A stretch of 47,049 nt of DNA from Melioribacter roseus (GTDB taxonomy: Bacteria; Bacteroidota; Ignavibacteria; Ignavibacteriales; Melioribacteraceae): positions 1 to 47,049 of the forward strand of contig DYLN01000013.1 of assembly GCA_020722085.1 (NCBI GenBank), read 5' to 3'. Below, one piece after another: positions 1 to 8,545 of this stretch. A model generated the notes under the pieces. That model was not told where the DNA came from. It did not search any database and saw only the letters and a program-made list of their open reading frames with translations. The position numbers and the translations under genes are program-made. Position 1 is the first letter of the stretch; the number at the start of each line of letters is the position of its first letter.

Positions 1-15
1 GATTTTTCACCTTAC

Positions 16-366
16 TTAAACAACTTGAAATTCCATTTTACGCTGAACCAATACACCAGCATTCCAAGGATATGTAATGTCATTGTTGAACTTTACAACT
101 GCCCCCCCATAATTACTTGGTAAAAAATATTCGCCAAATGTTTTGTCGTAAGCGCGTAAACCATTCAAGGAACCATTTAACAATCGATATTCATAAACGT
201 CATTATTTGCATAACCGAAATGATATGAATTATTGGATGCGTCAAAATAGACATAATTTATGGCTAATGCTGAATTAGATTTATCTATTTTTTGAGCAAA
301 TGAGATTTTTGATAAACAGAGAAGAAATAAGAAAAAATATGTGGTAAAAACCTTAAACTTTTCCAT
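16..366 (-). CDS. Small exported protein of unknown function
   Basis: This encodes about 116 residues and I do not recognise the family. The start is set at 366 because the ATG there follows a strong AGGAGG Shine-Dalgarno sequence; the open frame continues upstream to 465 but without such a site. The N-terminus (MEKFKV, then a hydrophobic run ending near SKISFAQK) is a classic Sec signal peptide, so the mature protein should be periplasmic or surface-exposed. The rest is rich in Tyr, Asn and Phe, with motifs such as YHFGYANNDVYEY, which suggests beta structure. It is the last gene in the direction of the polysaccharide cluster, 259 nt after the preceding glycosyltransferase, so it may be a separate unit. 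The frame stops close to the window edge, and I cannot tell whether the gene is whole or shortened by a frameshift. Confidence 0.6.
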   Translation of the reverse strand: MEKFKVFTTYFFLFLLCLSKISFAQKIDKSNSALAINYVYFDASNNSYHFGYANNDVYEYRLLNGSLNGLRAYDKTFGEYFLPSNYGGAVVKFNNDITYPWNAGVLVQRKMEFQVV

Positions 367-625
367 ACCTCCTCCTTTTTTTATTGTTGAAATTGTTTGG
401 AAAGAACAGCAAATCAGTAAAAAGACAGGTTTTATCAAAACTATGAATAGTAAACCAATAATCATGCCATCCTTGAATAAGTGTTGTTTTCAAATTATCC
501 GGTTTTTATATCGGTAATATTTACCTGGCTTACAGGTAAAATTTACCTGTATAATAATTGGAAGCAATACACTTTATCAAAAAGGAAGTGCAAGAGGGGA
601 TGTTGCTTTTATTGAATTGGCAAGA
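367..625. other. Intergenic region with a hairpin of repeated TTTACCTG sites
   Basis: There is no convincing gene here. The notable content is a palindrome plus an extra copy of the same octamer at 520-549, listed separately, and the Shine-Dalgarno of the small exported protein next to 367. No clear rho-independent terminator was seen after the glycosyltransferase that ends at 626. Confidence 0.5.
520..549. promoter_or_regulatory. Palindrome TTTACCTG-N5-CAGGTAAA plus third copy
   Basis: TTTACCTG at 520-527 and CAGGTAAA at 533-540 form a perfect 8-bp inverted repeat with a 5-nt spacer, followed by another TTTACCTG at 542-549. Three related half-sites in 30 bp upstream of a small gene could be an operator for a dimeric regulator. 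They could equally fold as an RNA hairpin near the 3' end of the glycosyltransferase transcript. The sequence shows the symmetry only; the function is inferred. Confidence 0.45.
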
Positions 626-1762
626 TCATTTCGTACATAATTGTTCGTACAATTCTTTATATTTTTTAACCATACCATCTAAAGAAAAGTGAATTTTTAA
701 TCGACAATTGCTCTCGACAATCGGCAAAGGGTTTTGTTGAATGATTAATAGTTTGTTCATATAATCGTTTATATCACCTAACTTAAATAGCTGCTGTGAA
801 TTCACAATTTCTGAGTTTCCCCCTACATCACTAGCAAGAATTGGCACCCCTGCTAAAACCGCTTCGATAAGACTTATTGGAAGTCCCTCGTAATGGGAAG
901 GTAAAGTAAAAACATCAAACGCTTTAATATACCTGTAAGCATTTTTAATAGCTCCTACCAGAAAGAAATCATTTTGAATTCCCTGCGTCATTATTTCATT
1001 TTTAAATCTTTCATAATAGGGACCATCGCCAACGATAATAATTTTTGCATTTGGAATTTTTTCTTTTATCTGCTTGAAATTTTTTATTAAGAAATCGTAA
1101 TTTTTTTGATATGCTAATCTCCCTGCAGAACCTATCAAAAAAACCTCAGATAAATCTGTAAGGCATAGTCCAGAAAGATAATTTCTTGCCTCTTTTCCAT
1201 TAATAAATTCCATATTATTTTCTTCCAGACCATAGTATATTACATCGCCTTTATCAACAATGGAAGATTCTATTGATTCCTTCAAGTTTGTGTTGCTCAC
1301 AAATACGGGCTTATCTACAATTGTTAAAAACATTTTGAAATACATTTTTGACAAGAATCTGAAAAAAGGATTCATTTCATAATTTTTGTCTAAAAACGAT
1401 AAGCCGTGAAAAGTAAATACAATTTTGGGCCGCTGCTTTAAAAAAATTGCAGATATGGCACCAATTAAAGTATTTGAACTGTTGAGATGAAGAATGTTAT
1501 ATTTTTTTGATCTTATAAGCCTATATAAATCACAGACAAAATAGAATAAATTAAAAACATTAAAATCTCTCTTCAGGGATCTTAAATAGTGATAAGATAC
1601 ATTGTATTTTTTTAATTCCTCAAATAAATAATCTCCATCCCCAGCAGCTACTTCAACATCATATCCTAAATTTCTCAACGAACGCGCTAGATTAATTACG
1701 AAAACTTGAGCACCACCAATATCAGATTTAGTTATTACTAAAAGTATTTTCATTTTTGACAT
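626..1762 (-). CDS. GT4-family glycosyltransferase
   Basis: This 378-residue cytoplasmic retaining glycosyltransferase has the GT-B fold and probably adds a sugar to the undecaprenyl-linked repeat unit. The N-terminal acceptor domain starts with KILLVITKSDIGGAQVFV, the glycine-containing loop typical of GT4. The C-terminal donor domain has the SAGRLAYQKN strand and IIIVGDGP. The EX7E region is HYEGLPISLIEAVLAG, with both glutamates present. ATG at 1762 and a second ATG three codons in (1753) are both possible starts. The gene follows the next GT4 gene by 23 nt, so it is probably the last glycosyltransferase of the exopolysaccharide operon. The sugar and linkage cannot be read from sequence. 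Confidence 0.9.
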   Translation of the reverse strand: MSKMKILLVITKSDIGGAQVFVINLARSLRNLGYDVEVAAGDGDYLFEELKKYNVSYHYLRSLKRDFNVFNLFYFVCDLYRLIRSKKYNILHLNSSNTLIGAISAIFLKQRPKIVFTFHGLSFLDKNYEMNPFFRFLSKMYFKMFLTIVDKPVFVSNTNLKESIESSIVDKGDVIYYGLEENNMEFINGKEARNYLSGLCLTDLSEVFLIGSAGRLAYQKNYDFLIKNFKQIKEKIPNAKIIIVGDGPYYERFKNEIMTQGIQNDFFLVGAIKNAYRYIKAFDVFTLPSHYEGLPISLIEAVLAGVPILASDVGGNSEIVNSQQLFKLGDINDYMNKLLIIQQNPLPIVESNCRLKIHFSLDGMVKKYKELYEQLCTK

Positions 1763-1785
1763 TAATTCCAGTTCCTAAAAATGAA

Positions 1786-2901
1786 TTACAAAAATTTATT
1801 AAAAATGCTTACAAGCTTTTGAGTCGAATCTTTGATATTAATTCTTTTCGATTGTTCCAAAGCTTTTTCCTTCATCAAGTTATAAAAGTTCGAATCATTT
1901 TCAAGTTTCAAAATGTCACCGACAAAACTATCGTAATCAGTCGGATTATGAATAATCCCTCCATTACCAATTACCTCTGGCAATGCAGAAGTATTCGAAG
2001 CTAATACAGGGATTCCGCACTGCATCGCTTCCAAAGGCGGTATACCAAATCCTTCATAGTAAGAAGGGAAAATAAATGCAAATGCAAATTTATAGATTAT
2101 GGATATCATTTGATCGTTTAAAAAGCCGTAATATTTTACCGAATCCTTCCTTTTTTCAATCTCCGGTAATATTTGATTGTATCCGTAACCCGACCTTCCT
2201 ACCAAAACTAGTTTCAAGTTACTTCCTTTAGATACAAGCATATCAATTATTTGCAGAAGTCCAAAAATATTTTTTCGTTTTTCAATTGCACCAACGAATA
2301 AAATATATTTTTGCGGCAAATCTAAAGCAGTTATTGATTCAGGTAATCTAGTATGGTTAATAGTTGAATTATTAAACTTATCACTAGCAGTATTATATAC
2401 AACTTCTATCTTTTCCGAGGGAATTTTATAATACTTAATGATATCACTTTTTGAGTGTTCAGATACGGTAACAACCACATCAGTTTTTTTTAATGCTTGC
2501 GGCAGGAATGCGGAAAGATAGATTCGATAAGAAAGCGGATAATATTCTTTATAGATTTTAAAAATAATATCATGAACAACGGTTACCGTTTTAATTTCGT
2601 TAAGATTTATTAAAGGCAATAAAACATTAGGTGCAAAAAGAAGTTCGATATTATTTTGCTTAAGCAATTTTGGTAAAATAAAATTAAACCAAAATGGTGA
2701 GAACAATTTGTAAGGAATTAAATTTTGTTTGTAAAATATAATCTTATAGAAATTTTTATCAATATCTAAGTTGGAACCGGTTATTAAATAGTATTCATTT
2801 TGTTTGTCCCGGTTTGGAAGTTCTTTAAGAATATTATACAAGAAACGTCCAGTGCCGGTTAAACCTCTATCAAGAACAGTAGCATCAATAGCAATTCGCA
2901 T
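1786..2901 (-). CDS. GT4-family glycosyltransferase, mannosyltransferase-like
   Basis: This is a 371-residue GT-B enzyme. It begins MRIAIDATVLDRGLTGTGRF, a start shared by many O-antigen and capsule GT4 enzymes annotated as mannosyltransferases. The donor half contains YILFVGAIEKRKN and the EX7E block YYEGFGIPPLEAMQCG, with an intact glutamate pair. It probably works at the cytoplasmic face of the inner membrane on the lipid-linked oligosaccharide. The 5' side now faces the insertion sequence: only 30 nt separate its ATG from the left inverted repeat. Before the insertion the gene would have followed the upstream GT4 by about 46 nt. Its expression may therefore now depend on read-through or on a promoter at the IS end. 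Donor specificity is an inference only. Confidence 0.9.
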   Translation of the reverse strand: MRIAIDATVLDRGLTGTGRFLYNILKELPNRDKQNEYYLITGSNLDIDKNFYKIIFYKQNLIPYKLFSPFWFNFILPKLLKQNNIELLFAPNVLLPLINLNEIKTVTVVHDIIFKIYKEYYPLSYRIYLSAFLPQALKKTDVVVTVSEHSKSDIIKYYKIPSEKIEVVYNTASDKFNNSTINHTRLPESITALDLPQKYILFVGAIEKRKNIFGLLQIIDMLVSKGSNLKLVLVGRSGYGYNQILPEIEKRKDSVKYYGFLNDQMISIIYKFAFAFIFPSYYEGFGIPPLEAMQCGIPVLASNTSALPEVIGNGGIIHNPTDYDSFVGDILKLENDSNFYNLMKEKALEQSKRINIKDSTQKLVSIFNKFL

Positions 2902-2924
2902 TATAACAATCTAATATTTTTAAA

Positions 2925-2931
2925 AATATAA
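2925..2931. repeat. Target-site duplication, left copy
   Basis: AATATAA abuts the left IS tip and is identical to 4132-4138. Confidence 0.85.
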
Positions 2932-2946
2932 CTGAAGTTACGCAAA
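2932..2946. repeat. Left terminal inverted repeat of the IS
   Basis: CTGAAGTTACGCAAA is a perfect complement of 4117-4131. The next bases outside differ, which defines the tip. Confidence 0.93.
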
Positions 2947-2950
2947 AAGG

Positions 2951-4071
2951 TTATTTAGCAAATTCAAAAGATAATTGATTGACTTGCTGTAATTCTTCAT
3001 AAGCTACCTTAATAGCTTTTTCATAAATTCTTGCCTTTATTGCAAAGTGATTTAATTTTGTTTTCATACTCATGCATTCCAATATACCTAAAAACAGTAT
3101 ACAAGTTTGTAAAATGCAAATATAGATGCAAAGATATGATTACTCTGAGTCCGGACCATTCTCGCCGGAGACTTATATAAAGAAGCATTCTTCTTTAAGG
3201 ACTTATGATATACTTCTATCTTCCATCGTTTTTGATAGAACTCAGTAATTTGTTTATATGTTAATGTCTTATCACTTGTTACTAAATATAAAACACCTTC
3301 TGTACCATCTTCGTTTTTGAAGACCTGTTTTACTAAATATAACTCGAATGGAACATCTTCTAAGTAGATTTTATTTATGGTGTTTTCTTTTAATTCAAGC
3401 GAGCTTACTGTAACATACTTTTCGTATATCTTATCCTTTCGACTGAATGCAACTTTTCGATTTGTCTTTACTTGCCTGACGGCAGTCAGGATTGGCATTA
3501 TGAATTCTTTTTCTAATTTTTTCTTTATATAAGCCATATTAGCTGCTGAAGCATACCAAACATCGTTTATTACATACTTAAATTGTATTTTATTCTTCGC
3601 TATTTGATCCAACATCTTTTGATACATTTGATTCTTTGTAACTTCACTTACTCTTTTGACTTTCTCTTTTTTCTCATCATATATCAATTTCGTCTTTTTA
3701 ACTATTGAATAATTTATTGGAACCTTCCCTTTATCATTAACATATAATGCCGTTATTAGATTTATTCCTTTGACTGATCTTCCTTTTCTATGATCATAAT
3801 ACCAATTTACTATTTCATTTTCTTCAGTGTATGGTTTCTCTTCGATGGTATCATCTATTGCTATTATTCCATCTTCTGTCTCTATTTTTCTAACTATCGG
3901 CTTTACTAACTTCCATAATTCTTTTGAACCTAATTCATTCCCACTTAAAAACCTTGTTATCTTATCGTGGCTTATTTCTCCTTCTGTCATTATTGATAAT
4001 CCTGTAGCTGTGGTATATGAAAACGAACTTAACAGATAATCAGAATACAACTCTAATAATTCTTTGTTCAT
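2951..4071 (-). pseudogene. IS4-superfamily DDE transposase, C-terminus out of frame
   Basis: The main frame (4071 to a TAG at 3088) gives 327 residues. The DDE catalytic elements are visible: IAIDDTIEEKP (first Asp), NDVWYAS (second Asp) and FYQKRWKIEVYHKSLKKN (Glu). The last block matches the IS4 YREK signature exactly in spacing (Y-2-R-3-E-6-K). Family members normally continue with a TKLNHFA...AYEELQ-type tail. That tail is present downstream but in the -1 frame, running from the TAG region to a TAA at 2951 (46 residues beginning LGILECMSMK and containing KTKLNHFAIKARIYEKAIK). A single -1 slip at TGTTTTTAG restores 373 residues. It is therefore either mildly damaged, or read through by slippage on the T run directly before the stop. 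The catalytic core is intact, so some activity cannot be excluded. Confidence 0.8.
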
Positions 4072-4116
4072 CTCCAGTCCTATTTTTGTTCCTACAAATT
4101 TATTCCTTTTTTTATC

Positions 4117-4131
4117 TTTGCGTAACTTCAG
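4117..4131. repeat. Right terminal inverted repeat of the IS
   Basis: TTTGCGTAACTTCAG is a perfect complement of 2932-2946. It lies 45 nt upstream of the transposase start. Confidence 0.93.
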
Positions 4132-4138
4132 AATATAA
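4132..4138. repeat. Target-site duplication, right copy
   Basis: AATATAA abuts the right IS tip and is identical to 2925-2931. Confidence 0.85.
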
Positions 4139-4154
4139 GTAACTCAATTGATAA

Positions 4155-5246
4155 TCAATTAGCTTCTTCCAAAACTCTGGAATAAATCTTAAGATGTTCT
4201 TTGGCAATATTGTCAAAATTATACATCGAGATATCGCCGTAATTCAGATTTTCTCTTACTGAAAAATGATTTTTGTCAAGTTCAACAAGTTTTTCAATAA
4301 AGCTATCTTTATCATTTAATTCGAAACATAACATTTGATTATTATGTCTTGAGTTTAACTCCCTGCTTGTAGGAATATTCGAAATAATAATTGGGGTATT
4401 TTGACTCATTGCTTCTATAATCGGGATTCCGAATCCTTCGTATAAGGATGGAAATACAAAAGCTTTGCAGTATTTATAGAGTGTAACAATATCCTCATCG
4501 GTTAAATATCCCAGCGTTTTTATGCCAAAATCATCATGCAATAAATGCTTAAAATCGGCAGCGCCCCACCATTTTTGTCCGCCAAGAAGCATCGTTGTGT
4601 TTTTTTCAATTAGATTTTTTCTCTTGGCTTCTATAAAAGATTCCAAAGTAAACTTTAAATTTTTTCTTCGAGACAAACTGCCAAGAAAGAAAAAATATGA
4701 GTACGGCTGAATTTTAAATTTTTCCAGAAGTGTTTTTTCCGAACCTCCGTAATTCCAAAATATATCTCTGATTCCATCATTACAGCAAACAACTTTTGCC
4801 GGATTGGTATTCGGAAACATTTCAAGAAATTCTTTCCTAATTGTTTCCGAGGGAGTGATTATACAATCAGCTCTTTGAGAGATTTTTCTAATTGAATGTT
4901 GATTATATTTTACATAAATAAATGGAACTGTTTCAGGGAACAAAAAAACTCCTAAGTCATGTACAGTTACGATCTTTTTGCTTTTACCCCGCAAGAGCGG
5001 TACATAATTATTTTGATAATGAACAATATCATATTTTTGAAACAATGCTAAAATATTTATTAACGCATCCAGGCTGAATTTTCTTATTCCTTTTGGCAGA
5101 ATTTTCATCGCCTCGTAATCCGAGATTTTACAGTTACAATATTTTTTTAAATGTTTATGAAGATTTATTGCTTGCAGGCCAATGCCCGTCGGCATACCAA
5201 CGGAAGATCTTCCTTCATCAATCAGAACGCTTATAGGACTATTCAT
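4155..5246 (-). CDS. GT4-family glycosyltransferase
   Basis: This 363-residue GT-B glycosyltransferase belongs to the polysaccharide cluster. ATG at 5246 (MNSPISVLIDEG) is preferred over an in-frame TTG two codons earlier. A glycine-containing acceptor loop (GMPTGIGLQAINL) lies near the N-terminus and YFFFLGSLSRRKN opens the donor domain. The EX7E block LYEGFGIPIIEAMSQN has both glutamates. It resembles the neighbouring GT4 at 1786 in length and layout, so the two may add successive sugars of one type. The 204-nt gap upstream is unusually long for this cluster, so a promoter could lie there, although none was recognised. The IS lies 16 nt past its stop codon, not counting the duplicated target bases. 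Confidence 0.9.
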   Translation of the reverse strand: MNSPISVLIDEGRSSVGMPTGIGLQAINLHKHLKKYCNCKISDYEAMKILPKGIRKFSLDALINILALFQKYDIVHYQNNYVPLLRGKSKKIVTVHDLGVFLFPETVPFIYVKYNQHSIRKISQRADCIITPSETIRKEFLEMFPNTNPAKVVCCNDGIRDIFWNYGGSEKTLLEKFKIQPYSYFFFLGSLSRRKNLKFTLESFIEAKRKNLIEKNTTMLLGGQKWWGAADFKHLLHDDFGIKTLGYLTDEDIVTLYKYCKAFVFPSLYEGFGIPIIEAMSQNTPIIISNIPTSRELNSRHNNQMLCFELNDKDSFIEKLVELDKNHFSVRENLNYGDISMYNFDNIAKEHLKIYSRVLEEAN

Positions 5247-5450
5247 TAACAAAACTCACATTCATTTCCGCTTATTGTAGATGAAAATTCGATCATGCAT
5301 TGATAATGAGATAAAAAAGGAATCATATTTAGACAGCTTTACCAAAAGCAAGTTTGTCATTCTACTATCAATCCGCGTAAATAGTATATTAGTAAAAATA
5401 TTTATGGAACTTAGAATTACCTTAAAAATAGAAATTATATAACTTGCGTT

Positions 5451-6299
5451 TCAGAATTTTTTCCCCTTTCTATTGTTCAAATAATCCCACCACCCTAATA
5501 GAATCATTCTCATTTTCTGAACTTTGTATTTTTCAAATAAAATTAGTCGAATAATCATCCAATAATATGTCTTAAATTCATCCCTTAATAATTCCGGAAA
5601 AATATTTTTATATTTTTTTCTAAGTAGAAGTATGTTCCTAGTTTTGTAATACCACCTAAAAGGTTTATGGTTGTGCGGATGGACTTTTTTATTAAATATA
5701 CTAATCTCCGTAAATGCTGCTTCATTATGAGCAAGGACTAAATCATTTATTCGAATTACATCATAGTGATGCAAATGCAATTTAAAACAATACTCGATAT
5801 CAATGTAATCAAGAAAATAATCTTCATCAAAACCGCCTACTTTTTTATAAGCATCTAAAGAAATCAAATTTCCGGAAGTCATGGCTATTGTTACTTTTTC
5901 AGTTTTGCCGATGGGTTTAATATGTGTACCGTATTTATGTGCATGTAAGGGTGTAACTAATCCAACATTATTACTTCCTTCAAAAATAGAGACACAAGCA
6001 CTTACTAAATTTAAAGGAGCTTTACTGTCCTGATCCATTGTAAGTAAATAATGATATCCATTCTCAATAGCAGTTTCCGCTGCAATATTGAGGGCTTTTG
6101 CGATGCCCAGATTTTTGTTAAATGAAATGTATTTAACTTTGTCCAAATATTTAATTTTGTTAACAATTTCGCAATTAACATTTTCAGAATTATCTATCAC
6201 GTAGAGTAGGTCAACTTGATTTAGGTATGTATTGATATTTTCAATTACTTCGTAATTAGGATTGTAAAGAATAACAACGCCGCAAACTTTTTTTCCCAT
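5451..6299 (-). CDS. GT2-family glycosyltransferase, rhamnosyltransferase-like
   Basis: This is a 282-residue inverting GT-A enzyme. The start MGKKVCGVVILYNPNYEVIE and the early YVIDNSEN match the nucleotide-binding strands of GT2 rhamnosyltransferases of the RfbF/RhlC type. The metal-binding region is LLTMDQDSKAP, with the DxD-like DQD. The GGFDEDYFLDYIDIEYCFKL segment is typical of the acceptor side and probable catalytic base. A basic C-terminus (KYKVQKMRM) may help membrane association. It follows the upstream GT4 gene by 16 nt, consistent with co-transcription. A rhamnose donor would fit the dTDP-glucose 4,6-dehydratase encoded in the same cluster, but the other dTDP-rhamnose genes are not in view. 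Confidence 0.87.
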   Translation of the reverse strand: MGKKVCGVVILYNPNYEVIENINTYLNQVDLLYVIDNSENVNCEIVNKIKYLDKVKYISFNKNLGIAKALNIAAETAIENGYHYLLTMDQDSKAPLNLVSACVSIFEGSNNVGLVTPLHAHKYGTHIKPIGKTEKVTIAMTSGNLISLDAYKKVGGFDEDYFLDYIDIEYCFKLHLHHYDVIRINDLVLAHNEAAFTEISIFNKKVHPHNHKPFRWYYKTRNILLLRKKYKNIFPELLRDEFKTYYWMIIRLILFEKYKVQKMRMILLGWWDYLNNRKGKKF

Positions 6300-6315
6300 T
6301 TACAAAAGCCCTTGA

Positions 6316-7503
6316 TTATACAAGTGTAATACAATAATTCAAAATTTCGTTAATATTTTTCTCCGCTGAAAACATAATTCTCGCTTTTCTAAATCCGGCT
6401 TCACCTATTGTGTTAAGCAATCTTTTATTTCGTAATAACATTGAAATTTTATCTGCAAGCGAATCCTCACTACCAACTTTGTAAAGCAAACCGTCAACAC
6501 CATCTTCAAGGAATTCTTTTACATGAAATGTATCAGATGATATAACAGCTTTTTTCTGTGCCCAGGCTTCTATAATCGGTCTTGGAAAATGAGAATTAGA
6601 TAATCCCGAGACCAAAATATCACAACAACCAATAAGTTGATGGACATTTTCAATAAAATTTAAAATACTAATTTTCCCCTGAAGGTTATTGTCGTTAATT
6701 ATATTATAACAATGTTGATTATAATCTGGATTATTTTTGATAGGACCGGCATTGATTAAATGAATGTCACTATGAGTATTACAGAGTTTGGAGAAAGCTT
6801 TTAAGATTTCCAACGTCCCTTTAATAGGCTCTATACCACCGAGGTTTAATATTACCTTATTGTTATATGGAATTGATAGAGAATCTAAAATGTTTTTATC
6901 CGAGGACAATTGAAAATCGTCCTCATCTAAAAATTCACGTACAACTTTGATGTTATTTTTTGAGTTACTAACATTCATCAAAATCTGATTAGCTTCATAT
7001 TCGGAGATTGCAAAAATAAAATTGTTAAAAGTTTTTAAATATTTTGAAAACAGATATCTCCTTATACCAAAAGTACCTTTTATGAAAGGACTTCGAATGT
7101 GAGTAACTACCGGTATATTAGATATTTTCGCAGCAAATGAGAATTGTGAAAGTACATATTCGTTTATATAAATAATATCCGGCTTAATCTTTTTGATATA
7201 CACATATGCCAATAGACATCCTTTAATCATATTTACAATAAGTCTAATAATATTTTTCATTCCTCTTAATGAAAAGAGATTATTTTCATTAGTAAAATGC
7301 AATCCAAGTTCGACTTTGTATTTCCAGTTTACAAAGTCAATCTTGTATCCTTTGAAAAAACTGCGTGCATTTTCATTTTTCGGAGTCACAAGAACTATAT
7401 CAAATTTTTTTTTAGAAAATCCATCAATTAAATACCGCATACTAACAGTAGAACCTGATATATTAGGATCATGATCCACAAATAGAATTCTCTTTCCATC
7501 CAT
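6316..7503 (-). CDS. GT4-family glycosyltransferase
   Basis: This encodes a 395-residue GT-B enzyme. ILFVDHDPNISGSTVSMRYL gives the N-terminal nucleotide-fold strand and loop, VILNLGGIEPIKGTLEILKAF begins the donor domain, and SHFPRPIIEAWAQKKAVISSD corresponds to the EX7E region. In that last block the first glutamate position appears to be replaced (SHFPRPIIEAW has only the second Glu). That is a variation seen in some GT4 members but worth noting. The gene is 10 nt from the upstream GT2 gene and 16 nt from the next, in the middle of the exopolysaccharide operon. Acceptor and sugar are unknown. Confidence 0.86.
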   Translation of the reverse strand: MDGKRILFVDHDPNISGSTVSMRYLIDGFSKKKFDIVLVTPKNENARSFFKGYKIDFVNWKYKVELGLHFTNENNLFSLRGMKNIIRLIVNMIKGCLLAYVYIKKIKPDIIYINEYVLSQFSFAAKISNIPVVTHIRSPFIKGTFGIRRYLFSKYLKTFNNFIFAISEYEANQILMNVSNSKNNIKVVREFLDEDDFQLSSDKNILDSLSIPYNNKVILNLGGIEPIKGTLEILKAFSKLCNTHSDIHLINAGPIKNNPDYNQHCYNIINDNNLQGKISILNFIENVHQLIGCCDILVSGLSNSHFPRPIIEAWAQKKAVISSDTFHVKEFLEDGVDGLLYKVGSEDSLADKISMLLRNKRLLNTIGEAGFRKARIMFSAEKNINEILNYCITLV

Positions 7504-7513
7504 AACTATATTA

Positions 7514-8527
7514 TTAATCAGTTTTTTTAATGTTATTAAGATTTTGTAACTGTTCTTTTATCCTTTCTGATTTTCTTCTATTTAAAAATTTGTGGCAAAC
7601 ATTAATAGCATCTTCGTATCTATTCAAATACTCCAAAATAAGAGAGGTAAATAGATAAGTGAATTCCAATAAAAAAACATGCTTTTTGTGTGGAAAGAAC
7701 AGTTTGGCTTTGATCAAAACTAAAAATATAGGAATAGGAATTTTTGTATAAATAAAAAACTTTTTCAGCAATTTTTCTTTTTCGGCATGAGATAACATTT
7801 GAAGGTAGGTTCTCATATACGAGGTTGTAAATGAATGCATCTCCTTTGCAACCAATTCGAGATTTATATGAGATTTATTATTCTTTTTGTCATCCAAATA
7901 GAAAGTACCGAGGGCCTCATTTAAATGCAGCATCCTATATTTAAGTGAAATTTGCAGTTCAAACTTATGGTCTCCACAAATTTCAAGATTTTCATCAAAC
8001 CAGATATTGTCTTCAAAATGCAGCGAAGCCCTCCACATAGGCTGTGAATAAACGATACACCGGTCAAGCTGAACTACATAATTAAAATCCGGTAGTCTTT
8101 CTATTTTCTTTTTGTTAACATCCGCAAAAGGTTTATTGGGTTCATTAGTTACATATTGATCGGCATAAACAAGAGCAACATCGGGATTTTCATTAAGTGC
8201 TTTCGATAAAATTTCATAAGCATCTTTTCTTAATCTGTCATCGGTATTGGCATTTGTTATAAATTCACCTTCCGCAATTTTAATTCCCCTGTTCCATGCT
8301 TTGTAAATAGTCTCTCTTTCTTCAGTTCTTATGTACTTTATGTTATTATACTTATCTAAATATTCTTTAATAATTTCATGTTCATTTTGTTGTGACCCAC
8401 TGTTTACTATTATGATTTCCATCTTTTCTATGATTGTCTGTCCCAATAGATCTTCAATTTTTCCTCGAATAAATTTTTCGGAGTTATATGTTGAAACGAT
8501 TGCAGAAACTAGAGGTTTCTTTTGCAT
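7514..8527 (-). CDS. GT2-family glycosyltransferase with helical C-terminal extension
   Basis: This 337-residue protein has a GT-A domain over roughly the first 230 residues. It shows VSAIVSTYNSEKFI (nucleotide-binding strand), an AWNRGIKIAEGEFI helix and NANTDDRL carrying the metal-binding Asp pair. CGDHKFELQISLKYRML is the later acidic motif. The remaining 110 residues are helical and basic, ending with a stretch (YEDAINVCHKFLNRR) that reads like a single TPR hairpin. This tail may dock the enzyme to partner proteins or the membrane. It lies 18 nt after the methyltransferase gene and 10 nt before the next GT4, so it is part of the same transcript. The sugar is not predictable. Confidence 0.87.
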   Translation of the reverse strand: MQKKPLVSAIVSTYNSEKFIRGKIEDLLGQTIIEKMEIIIVNSGSQQNEHEIIKEYLDKYNNIKYIRTEERETIYKAWNRGIKIAEGEFITNANTDDRLRKDAYEILSKALNENPDVALVYADQYVTNEPNKPFADVNKKKIERLPDFNYVVQLDRCIVYSQPMWRASLHFEDNIWFDENLEICGDHKFELQISLKYRMLHLNEALGTFYLDDKKNNKSHINLELVAKEMHSFTTSYMRTYLQMLSHAEKEKLLKKFFIYTKIPIPIFLVLIKAKLFFPHKKHVFLLEFTYLFTSLILEYLNRYEDAINVCHKFLNRRKSERIKEQLQNLNNIKKTD

Positions 8528-8545
8528 AGATAGAAATCCTAAAAT

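Larger units (their letters stand above)
2932..4131 (-). mobile_element. Complete 1200-bp IS4-superfamily insertion sequence
   Basis: The element is bounded by perfect 15-bp terminal inverted repeats, CTGAAGTTACGCAAA at 2932-2946 and its complement at 4117-4131. It is flanked by identical 7-bp direct repeats AATATAA at 2925-2931 and 4132-4138, the expected target-site duplication. It carries one transposase gene on the minus strand that fills nearly the whole element. It sits between two exopolysaccharide glycosyltransferase genes. Removing it with one target copy leaves a 46-nt gap, so no gene is broken. Identical termini and an intact duplication suggest a fairly recent insertion. The subgroup within the IS4 superfamily was not assigned. 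Confidence 0.93.

Noticed and set aside
1756..2004. Plus-strand frame of 82 codons across a gene junction
   Set aside because: It covers the end of one glycosyltransferase gene in the opposite direction and has no protein features.
3088..4071. Programmed -1 frameshift in the transposase
   Set aside because: The T run before the stop would allow slippage, but the site is at the far C-terminus, is not known to me for this family and has no obvious stimulatory structure, so simple damage is as likely.
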